62,064 nt of DNA from Deltaproteobacteria bacterium (GTDB lineage Bacteria; Desulfobacterota; Desulfobacteria; Desulfobacterales; Desulfobacteraceae). Location: NCBI GenBank assembly GCA_013151635.1, contig JAADHV010000125.1, positions 1 through 62,064 of the forward strand, read 5' to 3'. Made by a program: the position numbers and the translations under genes. Of the stretch, positions 34,667 to 43,822 are shown one piece after another. The notes under the pieces are model-generated. The model was not told the origin of the DNA, made no database searches, and saw only the letters and a list, made by a program, of their open reading frames with translations. The stretch's first letter is position 1, and every line of letters starts with the position of its first letter.

Positions 34667-37390
34667 TTAAACAAGATCCTTTGCTGTTGCAGCTTTATGT
34701 TCAATAAGGCTGGTAAATTTTTCATGGTCTAAAACCTGCACCATCATATCTTCAATAAATATTTTCCCAAGGACATGTTCAGGGCTTGTGGCATCTTTAT
34801 TTATTATTTCATTTGTTTCAATTGTATCAATTATTTTTGATGCAATGATTCCAGCCTTAGTTGAGATATGTTTTGGAAAAATTGCAAAAAACTCTTCATC
34901 ACCCATGCTGTATTTACTTGCTAAGAGAAATTCATCCATTGAAAAGAGTAAAACTGCCTGGCTGTTATGCTCAAGATATTTAAGACTGCCTGTATAATGG
35001 ATATCGGACGGTTTAACAGGTTCAAGCCTTAAGATACTTTTAAGTTCCAGGGCAAAATACTCATTATCCCCGCTGCTGAACACAATAAGATTTTTCTTTT
35101 CCCCTTTTTCTTCAGTATTTTTATTTTTTATCCTGCTGCGTTTTAATTCTTCAGTTTTAATGGTATCGAAACTTAAGCGTGAAAAAGAGGCAATCCCCGG
35201 TATATCCAGGATCATGATAACATCGCCGCTTCCAAGTATGCTTGCACCGGCAAAGCACTTCAAGTGCTTTATATATTCCGGCAGGGGTTCTATCACAACC
35301 TCTTCAATGTCATAAAGTTCATCCACGCAAAGACCGAAAAAATTCACCCCCAGCTTTAAAATAATGACATAGTTGGTGTCCCACAGGGCATTGCGGCGGT
35401 CATTTCCCGGCTCTCTTTTTTCAAATTTGTCACAGGCATTGGTTTTCTGCCGCCTGTCTGCAATAACCTTTCTTTTCTCTTCCTCTTTCTGCCCTGTCCT
35501 GAAGTTTTGAATATAGGTTTTAATTCCCAGGATATTGCGCAGTCTTAAAACAGGAAACAATTGTTCCCTTAACCTCAAAACCTCTGAGCCGGCTATGTTT
35601 TCAACCTGTTTATGGATCTTTCCGGGTTCAAGAAAGATGACCTCTTTTATATTCACCTGGGGAATAGCAAATTTTGAATCCCCGGAACTTACAATTAAAG
35701 AAGGTACAATAGCAAGGGTCAGGGGAATAATCAGGTGGACTTTTGTTCCCTCACCCTTCACAGAATCAATCTCGATCTGTCCCCTCAACCTTGATATGTT
35801 GGTCTTGACGACATCCATGCCAACCCCGCGGCCTGATATATCTGTAATTTCTTCAGATGTTGAAAATCCAGGTAAAAAAATCAAATCAATCTTTTGCCTG
35901 TCCGTCAGCGTATCAAGCTGGTCTTCGGGGACAAGCCCTTTTTCAAAAGCTTTTGATAATACCAGCTGGGGATCTATGCCGGCTCCATCATCTGAAATTA
36001 TAATATGGACATGCCCTCCCTGGTGAAAGGCCTTTATACTTATCGTTCCGGTTTCGGGTTTGGATAATTTTTGCCTCTCTTCCGTGGTTTCTATCCCGTG
36101 ATCAATGCAATTTCTGATCAGATGAGTCACGGGGTTGGCCAATTTTTCCAGTACATTCCTGTCGACCTCGACATCAGCACCTTCAAGGATAAAATCAACT
36201 TTTTTTGAGATTCTCCTTGCAATATCCCTTACAACCCGTTTGTATTTTCCCATAAGGTCAATAATCGGTTGCATCCTCATCCGCATAATGGTTTCCTGGA
36301 TATCTGTTGTCACAATATCCAGGTTCTGCATCATGTGGGTGGCTTTGCTGTTTCCCCGGGCATATTTATCCATGAAGGGGCGCAGTTGGTTTCTTGAAAG
36401 AACAAGTTCTCCTGCCCGGTTCATCAGTTTTGAAACAAGATCCACATTGATCCTGATCGTCTGGGCGGGTACAGGAGGCTCAAGTTTCTTTTCAACTACC
36501 TTCTTGGCCGGTTCCGGGTCATCAAACCCGGGTTTAGGTAAAAAACCCTTCAGGATCGTCTCGGAATCGGTGAACTGGCGATCAACCAGGGCCATCTGTG
36601 TTTTGCTGATTTCAAGGACCTGGGAAAGCAGCGGCAGGTCAAGTATGGTTGCGATCACACAAAAAAAACCTTTCTTATCCTCTGTTGCGTCCGGGCCTTC
36701 AAGCTCGGAAAACAGGATATCCCCAATGCTTTTAATGTCTTCAACAATTGCATCCACATCCTTTTGTTTGGCCGCAAGATCATTTTCAAATCTTATATGA
36801 ACAGCATATACAAATTTCTGGTTGTTCAAGGCATTTTCAAGCCTGTTTTTATCCACCAGGAACTCTTTTCCATAAAAAACTGCATTGCCTCCGATAGGTT
36901 TTACGGCCTGCAGGGTCTTGTCTGTTTCTATGGCTTGTTTCTTTTGCTCTTTTACCCTTTTTTTTATCTCGCCTTTTACAATTTCAGGAATTCCAAGCTT
37001 TAGTATTTTCTGGAGGGACTCTTTCTCATCCTCATAATCACAGGTCTTTCCTGTGCCCATTAAATCAACCATAAGCTTCATTTTATCAAATCCTGAAAGA
37101 AGCGCATCAACTACTTCAGAAGTAATGACAAGTTTTTTCTCCCTTACCCTCATCAACACATTTTCCATGCCATGGCTCAGACCGGAAAGCTCTTTGAAAT
37201 TGATGAACCCGGCACCACCTTTAATACTGTGAATGGATCTGAATGCATGATTAACCAGATCATCATCAACATTGGCACCCTTTTCTTCCATTACCAGAAG
37301 ATCCGGTTCCAGGCTGGCAAGGTCATCTTTTATTTCAGCAATAAATTCCGATGACATTGCATCTAAAGAGTCATGGTCTTCGCTGTTCAT
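34667..37390 (-). CDS. cheA: chemotaxis histidine kinase CheA with two CheW-like domains
   Basis: The protein has 907 residues. The HPt domain at the N-terminus has His54 in AFRSIHSIKGGAGF. A mid-region (about 180-280) may bind the response regulators. Next are the dimerisation helices (NRAGELVLSRNQL), the ATPase domain with VTHLIRNCIDHGIE, DDGAGIDP and SGRGVGMDVVK, then a CheW-like coupling domain interrupted by a charged insertion (KRKVIADRRQKTN). The C-terminal 150 residues read as a second CheW-like domain (LIVFSSGDNEYFALEL). A doubled coupling domain is larger than the standard 650-residue CheA. It overlaps cheW by 4 bp. Confidence 0.9.
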   Translation of the reverse strand: MNSEDHDSLDAMSSEFIAEIKDDLASLEPDLLVMEEKGANVDDDLVNHAFRSIHSIKGGAGFINFKELSGLSHGMENVLMRVREKKLVITSEVVDALLSGFDKMKLMVDLMGTGKTCDYEDEKESLQKILKLGIPEIVKGEIKKRVKEQKKQAIETDKTLQAVKPIGGNAVFYGKEFLVDKNRLENALNNQKFVYAVHIRFENDLAAKQKDVDAIVEDIKSIGDILFSELEGPDATEDKKGFFCVIATILDLPLLSQVLEISKTQMALVDRQFTDSETILKGFLPKPGFDDPEPAKKVVEKKLEPPVPAQTIRINVDLVSKLMNRAGELVLSRNQLRPFMDKYARGNSKATHMMQNLDIVTTDIQETIMRMRMQPIIDLMGKYKRVVRDIARRISKKVDFILEGADVEVDRNVLEKLANPVTHLIRNCIDHGIETTEERQKLSKPETGTISIKAFHQGGHVHIIISDDGAGIDPQLVLSKAFEKGLVPEDQLDTLTDRQKIDLIFLPGFSTSEEITDISGRGVGMDVVKTNISRLRGQIEIDSVKGEGTKVHLIIPLTLAIVPSLIVSSGDSKFAIPQVNIKEVIFLEPGKIHKQVENIAGSEVLRLREQLFPVLRLRNILGIKTYIQNFRTGQKEEEKRKVIADRRQKTNACDKFEKREPGNDRRNALWDTNYVIILKLGVNFFGLCVDELYDIEEVVIEPLPEYIKHLKCFAGASILGSGDVIMILDIPGIASFSRLSFDTIKTEELKRSRIKNKNTEEKGEKKNLIVFSSGDNEYFALELKSILRLEPVKPSDIHYTGSLKYLEHNSQAVLLFSMDEFLLASKYSMGDEEFFAIFPKHISTKAGIIASKIIDTIETNEIINKDATSPEHVLGKIFIEDMMVQVLDHEKFTSLIEHKAATAKDLV

Positions 37391-37857
37391 GGGGATTCCT
37401 TGGCAGTTTCATCATGGGTTTCAGTATATGACAATACTTTTTCAGCATTTAATATCATTAAAGCCTCTTCGGGCAGGTTAATGATATTCTCCATATATTT
37501 CTGGATATCATGGTTAATATTGGCCGGGATGGATTCAATATATTTTTGATCGACACCAATCACATCACCAATTTGATCAACAATAAATCCGGCATCCTTG
37601 TGCTTGAAAATAATAATGTGGGTCCCGGAATGGACGATGCGGCTTTCAAGCCCCAGCATAACACCGATATCTATAATAGTCAGTATCTGCCCTCTCAGGC
37701 TTATAAGCCCCAACACGAATTCCGGGGCCTGTTGAACCTTTGTAATCTTTATATCGGGAATGATTTCCCTGATATCCAGGATATTAATCCCGATCAGGTT
37801 ATCTGCCAGCCTGAACGTAATATACCGGGATTTATTATTGGATTTTGAAAGATCCAT
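37387..37857 (-). CDS. cheW: chemotaxis coupling protein CheW
   Basis: The protein has 156 residues. The double beta-barrel pattern is visible as [42 protein letters not shown], and [21 protein letters not shown]. It bridges receptor and CheA at the membrane arrays. It begins 3 bp after the receptor gene and overlaps cheA by 4 bp, so receptor, coupler and kinase are made together. Confidence 0.9.
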   Translation of the reverse strand: MDLSKSNNKSRYITFRLADNLIGINILDIREIIPDIKITKVQQAPEFVLGLISLRGQILTIIDIGVMLGLESRIVHSGTHIIIFKHKDAGFIVDQIGDVIGVDQKYIESIPANINHDIQKYMENIINLPEEALMILNAEKVLSYTETHDETAKESP

Positions 37858-37860
37858 GCT

Positions 37861-39660
37861 TTATATTCTGAACGCTTTTGTCAAATGTTTGAGTTTAACT
37901 GCAATCCCGGCCAGTTTGTCCGTCTTTTCTTTTTGTGACATGGAGCCTTCCAATATCTCATTGACCACCTTGGAAAGCCTCGTGGAATTCTGGGACACCA
38001 TTTCCGCTCTCTGGGATGAGAGTGTAACGTCTTTTGCAATCTCACCCACTGCTATTGCTGTCTGCTCAAGGTTATCGGAAACACTCATTTCAAAATCCAT
38101 CACCTGCTTCATGCTCCTGGCCACTTCTTGTGTTTTATCTGCTGCAAGATTAATATTTTTTGCAACAGAATCGGCAGAATCAGCTGATTCTGCAACATTT
38201 CTTGTTACCTCGTTAGTTGTAGCGGTCTGCTCTTCAACCGAGGATGCAATGGCCCCCATGATCGTATCGACCTCGGTTATTACCTTTGTAATGGCACCTA
38301 TGGCCTCAATGGCTTCTCCTGTATTTTCCTGCATGCCCTCTATTTTTCTTCTTATGTCACGAGTTGCAGAAGATGTCTGTTTTGCAAGCTCTTTTACTTC
38401 ATTTGCAACAACTGCAAACCCTTTTCCCGCCTCACCTGCTCCTGCCGCCTCAATGGCAGCATTGAGTGCCAGGAGATTTGTTTTACCCGCTATCCCGGTT
38501 ATCAAATCAATAATATCACCTATCTGGGAAGCTGCCTCACCAAGTTTATTGACCACCTCAAAAGTCCTGGAAGCTTCTTTGGAGGCACCGCTTGTTATGG
38601 CAGCACACCTGGAAGAACTTTTCGTGATTTCACTCTGGCTTGCATACATCTGTTCCATGGCCGTTGCCACGGTATTAACTGCAAATGACATTTGCTCGGC
38701 TGCCGCTGCAACAGAACCGATATTGGAAGATGCTTCCGATATGTTCAGGTTTGAAGTTTTAATTTCCTGTGACACCTTTGCCGAGTTCTTATTAACATCA
38801 TTGATCTGTGAATTGACTTCTTCGGCTGCCGATGCAATGCAGGTTATACGCTCTGAAATTTCCATTGCAGCTTCTGATGCCAGGGCTGCCATTTTATTCC
38901 CCTGTCCTGCACTTGTATCAATCTGGTTTGAAATCTGCCTTACCTGTTGGGAAAACCCTGCCACAGAATCGCTGGTATCCTTGATTTCATCAACGGTGAT
39001 ATTCAGCTTTGACACCATTCTGGAAAAAATAGTCCAGACAAGGGAAATAACAATAACCATGCCGAATATACCCACGAGAATGCTTAAGTTACGTGCCTTT
39101 TCCATTGATTTTACTGCATTGGAATTATCAACCAGGACTGCAATGCCGCCTATGATACTCCTTGAAGAGCCATGGCAGTGATAGCAGGTTTTTTCATTCC
39201 GGCTTGGCATGAGTGATCCAAAATACAATTGATCCCTGACCTTTTTTTTAATAAGCTTGCCTATGTCTCCTGTTTTAAGCATATTATCATTTTGCGCAAC
39301 CATATCAGGGTTATCTAAAAAATTGTTAAAAGATTTTCCTACCATATCAGGATTTGTCGCAAAACTGATGTTTGACTTATAATCATAGACAAACACTTCT
39401 ATCTCAGGCAAAAGCTTATGAAGCCTCTTGAACTGGCCCCGTACAAGCTCATTATCACCTGTGGACAAAGCATCCGTCATTCCCCCGACAATGGAGGCTG
39501 AAATCTCTTTGCAGCGATTTTCCATGGCTTCTGAATGTATGTCTTTATGGTAAAAATAACCGATACAGATCACAGCCACTAAAATGCATAAAACAACCAT
39601 TGAAATGGTCATGGCGGATCTAATCCAGCCATGGCGTTTATAATAACTGAAAAGATCCAT
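37861..39660 (-). CDS. methyl-accepting chemotaxis protein with periplasmic CxxCH haem motif
   Basis: The protein has 599 residues. Membrane helix 1 lies at about 16-36, helix 2 at about 192-212, and the sensor between them is periplasmic. Within it C159-Y-H-C162-H163 is a covalent haem-attachment motif, set in [16 protein letters not shown]. The cytoplasmic part has the classic signalling hairpin tip [20 protein letters not shown]. c-type haem in a receptor suggests sensing of oxygen or redox potential, as in DcrA of Desulfovibrio. No second CxxCH is present. It heads the che operon and is therefore probably its dedicated input. Confidence 0.88.
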   Translation of the reverse strand: MDLFSYYKRHGWIRSAMTISMVVLCILVAVICIGYFYHKDIHSEAMENRCKEISASIVGGMTDALSTGDNELVRGQFKRLHKLLPEIEVFVYDYKSNISFATNPDMVGKSFNNFLDNPDMVAQNDNMLKTGDIGKLIKKKVRDQLYFGSLMPSRNEKTCYHCHGSSRSIIGGIAVLVDNSNAVKSMEKARNLSILVGIFGMVIVISLVWTIFSRMVSKLNITVDEIKDTSDSVAGFSQQVRQISNQIDTSAGQGNKMAALASEAAMEISERITCIASAAEEVNSQINDVNKNSAKVSQEIKTSNLNISEASSNIGSVAAAAEQMSFAVNTVATAMEQMYASQSEITKSSSRCAAITSGASKEASRTFEVVNKLGEAASQIGDIIDLITGIAGKTNLLALNAAIEAAGAGEAGKGFAVVANEVKELAKQTSSATRDIRRKIEGMQENTGEAIEAIGAITKVITEVDTIMGAIASSVEEQTATTNEVTRNVAESADSADSVAKNINLAADKTQEVARSMKQVMDFEMSVSDNLEQTAIAVGEIAKDVTLSSQRAEMVSQNSTRLSKVVNEILEGSMSQKEKTDKLAGIAVKLKHLTKAFRI

Positions 39661-39697
39661 AACTCCCCCTTAAAAGATTGTAAAACCAAGGTGCTTG

Positions 39698-40435
39698 ATG
39701 TATAAGCCTGATATGACTTCAAGTTCCATGAACAAAATCAGCATAACCACCCTGTCTCCAAAACCGGGCGTAACCATATGGTATTCCAAAATACCGGAAA
39801 TTGTCCGCTCGATTTTTTGTAAAACTACGTACCATAATTACAGGCCGATGGTAAATGAAATATTTCAAAAAACAGATTTTATCAAACCCTTTCTCAGTGA
39901 TGGGGAAATCAAGACCATAAATAGTTTCAAAGCATTAAAAAAACAAATAGAATGGATAAGCGGCAGGTACCTGATCAAAAAAATGATTCAAAACATCTTT
40001 TTAAAAACCATTGCCCTTGATCAGATTACATTTTCCTACCTTGACAAAGGGGCACCTTTTTTAACAAATTATCCTGACATTCCTGTATCACTTTCCCACA
40101 GCAACGACTATACAGCAGTGGCATGCTGTGAGAACAAAGAACAAACCATTGGAATAGATATTGAAAAAATCGTAAAAAAACCGGATGCCGGCTTTTTGAA
40201 AACAGCATTTACAAAAAATGAAATATTGAATCTAAAAGATGATGCCTGTGAAATTTTCAAACACTGGACCATCAAAGAAGCCTATTTAAAATATATAAAA
40301 AAAGGATTTAATGAAAGTCTTCACAACGTGGAGGTCATTAACAACGAAATCTTTCACAACAAGAAAAAAATAAATATAGACGTGATTTCAACATCCATTG
40401 ATGATGATTATGTTTTATCCCTTGTTTTTGACTGA
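39698..40435 (+). CDS. 4'-phosphopantetheinyl transferase (Sfp type)
   Basis: The protein has 245 residues from ATG 39698, chosen for its AAGGTG ribosome site; a TTG one codon earlier and an ATG at about 39728 are alternatives. Family motifs are PVSLSHSNDYTAVAC, IGIDIEKI (metal-binding aspartate and glutamate) and FKHWTIKEAYLKYIKKGF. The enzyme transfers the phosphopantetheine arm of CoA to carrier proteins. No acyl carrier, polyketide or peptide synthase gene is close, so its target is elsewhere. It is divergent from the che operon, with only 37 bp between them. Confidence 0.85.
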   Translation: MYKPDMTSSSMNKISITTLSPKPGVTIWYSKIPEIVRSIFCKTTYHNYRPMVNEIFQKTDFIKPFLSDGEIKTINSFKALKKQIEWISGRYLIKKMIQNIFLKTIALDQITFSYLDKGAPFLTNYPDIPVSLSHSNDYTAVACCENKEQTIGIDIEKIVKKPDAGFLKTAFTKNEILNLKDDACEIFKHWTIKEAYLKYIKKGFNESLHNVEVINNEIFHNKKKINIDVISTSIDDDYVLSLVFD

Positions 40436-40442
40436 CTTTTTT

Positions 40443-41177
40443 TTAATCATGGTCAAAAATATATCCTACAGACCGGCGGCTGATGAAATATACGGGCTTT
40501 TTGGGCTCGTTCTCAAAATATTTTCTAAACCTTACAATAAAATTGTCCACTGTCCTTGTTGAGGTGTCCCTTGAATATCCCCACCCCGCAGCCAGCAGCA
40601 TTTCCCTTGACAGGGGTTTGCCTTTATTTGCTATAAAAAGTTTTAATAAAACAATTTCCTGCTCTGTCAAAACAATTTCGCCGGCAACACAAAAAGCTTT
40701 AAAGGAAACAAAATCAATATGGTTATCGCCAAAATCGTAATGACTGCCGTCAAACATTTCACACACAGGTTTTTTATCCTTTCCTGCCTCTTTGTACCAG
40801 TCCTTTTTTTTGACTAATCTTTCAACCCTTAAAAGGAACTCTTCCAGGTCAAAAGGTTTTGACAGATAATCATCTACACCGTATCGAAGCCCTTTGATTT
40901 TATCCTTTGTATCCCCCCTGGCAGAAAGGATAAGAACAGGTATTTTTTCATCTTCCTGCCGGATGGTTTTTAAAATGGAAAACCCGTCAATCATGGGCAG
41001 CATGATATCAAGAACAATCAGGTCAGGTTCCCAGGACCGCCACTGCTCAAGGCCGTCAATACCATCTATGGCGACTTTCACCTGATACCCCTTAATGGAA
41101 AGATTCAAACGGATCCCGTCTGCAATATGAATCTCATCTTCTATGACAAGGATACGCTTTTTTTCAGCCGCTTCCAT
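40443..41177 (-). CDS. OmpR/PhoB-family response regulator
   Basis: The protein has 244 residues from the ATG at 41177 (GGGAGAAG ribosome site); a longer frame to 41276 lies inside the kinase gene. The receiver has RILVIEDEIHIADGIRLNL and the phospho-acceptor in LIVLDIMLPMIDG. The DNA-binding domain shows LTEQEIVLLKLFIANKGKPLS, REMLLAAGWGYSRDTSTRTVD and RSVGYIFD. It overlaps the upstream sensor kinase by 37 bp, forming a cognate pair. Targets are unknown. Confidence 0.88.
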   Translation of the reverse strand: MEAAEKKRILVIEDEIHIADGIRLNLSIKGYQVKVAIDGIDGLEQWRSWEPDLIVLDIMLPMIDGFSILKTIRQEDEKIPVLILSARGDTKDKIKGLRYGVDDYLSKPFDLEEFLLRVERLVKKKDWYKEAGKDKKPVCEMFDGSHYDFGDNHIDFVSFKAFCVAGEIVLTEQEIVLLKLFIANKGKPLSREMLLAAGWGYSRDTSTRTVDNFIVRFRKYFENEPKKPVYFISRRSVGYIFDHD

Positions 41178-42163
41178 AATTTCTTCTCCCTGACATTGGC
41201 AATGCTTGCCCTTGGAATGGTAATTGTAAAGGTTGTCCCTTTCCCTTTTCCCCTGCTTGATGCCGATGCCTTCCACCCATGGATGATAGCTATGCTGGAG
41301 ACAAGGTAAAGCCCGAGTCCTGATCCTGAGACATCATTTTCATGCTTCCGCCCGGATTGATAAAATTTCCTGAAAATTTTTTTCACTTCTTTTTTGCTTA
41401 CGCCGATCCCGTTATCTGCAAATTCAATTGTCACTTTTTGTATATAGCTTTTAAACCGGATAGCGAGCTTTGGTTCATCTGATTCATTATACTTTATTGC
41501 ATTGGAAATAATGTTCATTAAAAGCATTTCAAACAGGAACAGGTTCACAGGGTAAATCATCTCACTTGCAGACTGGTTCTCGATTTCAATATCCAGGTCC
41601 CGAAACAGGGAAGCATTTTTTTTGCAGAAATTTTCAACCAGCTTTACAAGATTGTTCCTTGTAACTTCGGAACCGAAATTTTGACTTTCAATCCTGGCAA
41701 GGTTAAGAATACTATTAATATTTTCCGTAAGCCTGCTGATATCTTCCAGCATGTTTTCACTGTATTTTTTTATATCGCAGGAATCCAGGGGGTACCGGAT
41801 AAAGGTCTCAATATAAATCTTTAAAGAAGTCACAGGGGTCTTTAGTTCATGTGTGAAATTATAGATAAAATTATGCTGAAGCCTGAAAAGGTTGACGGTT
41901 TTCTGGTAATATATAAACGCAAGCAGAATACCAATCAGAACCACTGCAATTAATGCACTTAAGACCAATATGGTCATCCCGGTCTTTGAAGGAAAAATTA
42001 ATTTGGGGTCAATATGGAACTTTAAAATAATCACTTCCAAGGCAGAAGTGATTTCCATGTACCAATTGATAGTCAGCACAAGGAATGTGGCAAGGGCAAA
42101 AATGGAACAGGTAAAAATAAAAACAGGGTGAAGATACCACCTGGATGGGTTTAAAAACTGCAT
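41141..42163 (-). CDS. membrane sensor histidine kinase
   Basis: The protein has 340 residues from the ATG at 42163, three bases after the upstream gene stops; longer readings overlap that gene. Two membrane helices (about 15-35 and 66-88) enclose a very short periplasmic loop of about 30 residues. There is no HAMP or PAS domain, so the signal may be sensed within the membrane. The H-box is FTHELKTPVTSLKIY. The ATPase domain has MNIISNAIKYNESDEP, DNGIGVSKKEV and GSGLGLYLVSSI. It is paired with the downstream OmpR-type regulator. Confidence 0.88.
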   Translation of the reverse strand: MQFLNPSRWYLHPVFIFTCSIFALATFLVLTINWYMEITSALEVIILKFHIDPKLIFPSKTGMTILVLSALIAVVLIGILLAFIYYQKTVNLFRLQHNFIYNFTHELKTPVTSLKIYIETFIRYPLDSCDIKKYSENMLEDISRLTENINSILNLARIESQNFGSEVTRNNLVKLVENFCKKNASLFRDLDIEIENQSASEMIYPVNLFLFEMLLMNIISNAIKYNESDEPKLAIRFKSYIQKVTIEFADNGIGVSKKEVKKIFRKFYQSGRKHENDVSGSGLGLYLVSSIAIIHGWKASASSRGKGKGTTFTITIPRASIANVREKKLWKRLKKSVSLS

Positions 42164-42165
42164 AT

Positions 42166-43395
42166 TTAACTGTCTTCCCAGTGCTCCGGGAATTTCATGG
42201 TAAAACAAACCCCGTTGCCGGGAGAGCTGTCACACTCAATACTGCCTTTGAGTGTCTGCGTGATAAGATTAAATACAATGGACATGCCAAGTCCTGTACC
42301 GCCTTTGCCGCGCATGGTGGTATAAAAAGGGTCAAAGGCTTTTTCTTTCTGCTCTTTATTCATTCCTTTTCCATCATCCTTATAAATGAACAGGATGGAA
42401 TCACCCTTTCGCGTAATATCAATTTGAATGATGCCCTTGTCAACATTTTCAAATCCATGAATCAAAGAATTCATGATCAGGTTATTAAGGACTTGTGAAA
42501 ATGCGCCCGGAAAAGAATTGAGTTCTATTTGTTCATCACACTTGACCTTAATTTCATGGCCGGTCTTCTTATACCGTGGCCTCAGGCTTAAAAGTATTTC
42601 ATTAATATATTCCTTGAGGTTGAACCTGCGCCTGCTTTCGCTGGACTGGTCCACTGCTACCTGTTTAAAGCTGGAAATCAATTCTGCTGCCCTTTCCATA
42701 TTAATCAGGATTGAGTTGGATACCTCTTGAACGGTCTTGAGATAATTTTCCAGGTCACTTCTTTTTATGTCCCCTGAAGAATAAATCTTTTTAAACTCGC
42801 TCGTTTTGGCGTCCAGAAAGGAAGCTGCTGTAACACCGACCCCCACAGGTGTATTGATTTCATGGGCCACCCCTGCAACAAGTTCCCCAAGCGCTGCCAT
42901 TTTTTCAGACTGCACCAGTTGGTCCCGTGCCCTTTCAAGGGTTTCAAGGGAAACCTTTAATTCCTTATTGGCTTTTTCAAGATCTTTTTGATACTGGTGT
43001 TTTTCCCTTATTAATTGCGCCCTTTCAAATGCCTTGCTCACTGCATGGTATAAAACATTCATGTCCTGGATCGGTTTTATGATATAATCCCATGCCCCGA
43101 GCCTTAATGCTTCCACAGTATCTGAAATATTTCCCGCACCTGAAACAATTATAATAGGGGTCTTGGGATTATTTTTTGCAACTTCTGCAAGCACCTCCAG
43201 GCCATCCATCTCGGGCATCCTGAGATCGCATAACACAAGGTCGGGGTTTTCCTTTTCAAACCGTTCCAGACCGGTCCTGCCGTTTTCAGCATCAATGACT
43301 TCAAACCCGAAATCTTCAAGAAACCCTATCACGCTGTCCCGGATATATATCTCATCATCAATAACAAGAATTTTTTTTGTAAAATTATCATCCAT
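42166..43395 (-). CDS. receiver-histidine kinase (REC-coiled coil-HisKA-HATPase)
   Basis: The protein is soluble and has 409 residues from the ATG at 43395; an upstream start at 43443 would overlap the previous gene. The receiver starts KKILVIDDEIYIRDSV and has the phospho-acceptor in LVLCDLRMPEMDG. A coiled linker leads to the H-box LVAGVAHEINTPVGVG, of the HEINxP type. The ATPase part has NNLIMNSLIHGFENV, DDGKGMNKEQ and GGTGLGMSIV. It belongs to a five-gene block of signalling proteins, and its receiver closely resembles that of the gene at 43823. Confidence 0.87.
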   Translation of the reverse strand: MDDNFTKKILVIDDEIYIRDSVIGFLEDFGFEVIDAENGRTGLERFEKENPDLVLCDLRMPEMDGLEVLAEVAKNNPKTPIIIVSGAGNISDTVEALRLGAWDYIIKPIQDMNVLYHAVSKAFERAQLIREKHQYQKDLEKANKELKVSLETLERARDQLVQSEKMAALGELVAGVAHEINTPVGVGVTAASFLDAKTSEFKKIYSSGDIKRSDLENYLKTVQEVSNSILINMERAAELISSFKQVAVDQSSESRRRFNLKEYINEILLSLRPRYKKTGHEIKVKCDEQIELNSFPGAFSQVLNNLIMNSLIHGFENVDKGIIQIDITRKGDSILFIYKDDGKGMNKEQKEKAFDPFYTTMRGKGGTGLGMSIVFNLITQTLKGSIECDSSPGNGVCFTMKFPEHWEDS

Positions 43396-43415
43396 GATTG
43401 ATATCTTTGGTGTCC

Positions 43416-43790
43416 TTAATATTGGTCTTTCAGTGCCTGGCACAATACCTTAAGATCGCTTGCAGGCTTAATCAGAACCTTGTCAGATGTTACCCCCAGG
43501 GCTTTGACTGCATCCGGCGGCATATAATCTGCCGAGCCTGTATGAACTACAAATTTTATGTCGGGAAGGATCTTTCTGGCTTCAATCATAAACGCATTCC
43601 CATCAATTCCGGGAAGACGGATATCAACGACTGCTTCATCAATACGGGTATTTCTTACTATTTCAAGGGCTTCTTCTCCGCTTGCCGCCTGGAAAACAAT
43701 ATAGCCGTCATCCTCCATGTAAGCTGCAATACTTTGTCGAATGCTTTCTTCATCGTCAAGGATTAAAAAATGTTTGGGTCCGGCCGTCAT
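43416..43790 (-). CDS. single-domain response regulator
   Basis: The protein has 124 residues, receiver only: FLILDDEESIRQSIAAYMEDD at the start, the phospho-acceptor in AVVDIRLPGIDG, and KVLIKPASDLKVL at the end. No output domain is present. It lies between two kinases and could act as a phosphate shuttle or sink between them. Confidence 0.85.
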   Translation of the reverse strand: MTAGPKHFLILDDEESIRQSIAAYMEDDGYIVFQAASGEEALEIVRNTRIDEAVVDIRLPGIDGNAFMIEARKILPDIKFVVHTGSADYMPPDAVKALGVTSDKVLIKPASDLKVLCQALKDQY

Positions 43791-43822
43791 CTTGTCCTCC
43801 CTTATAAAAAAGCCAAAAAATT

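Noticed and set aside
37760-39181. 473-codon open frame on the plus strand opposite the chemoreceptor gene
   Set aside because: It is antisense to a clear MCP, has Ser/Ala-rich low-complexity translation typical of the reverse of coiled-coil codons, no ribosome site, and no family resemblance.
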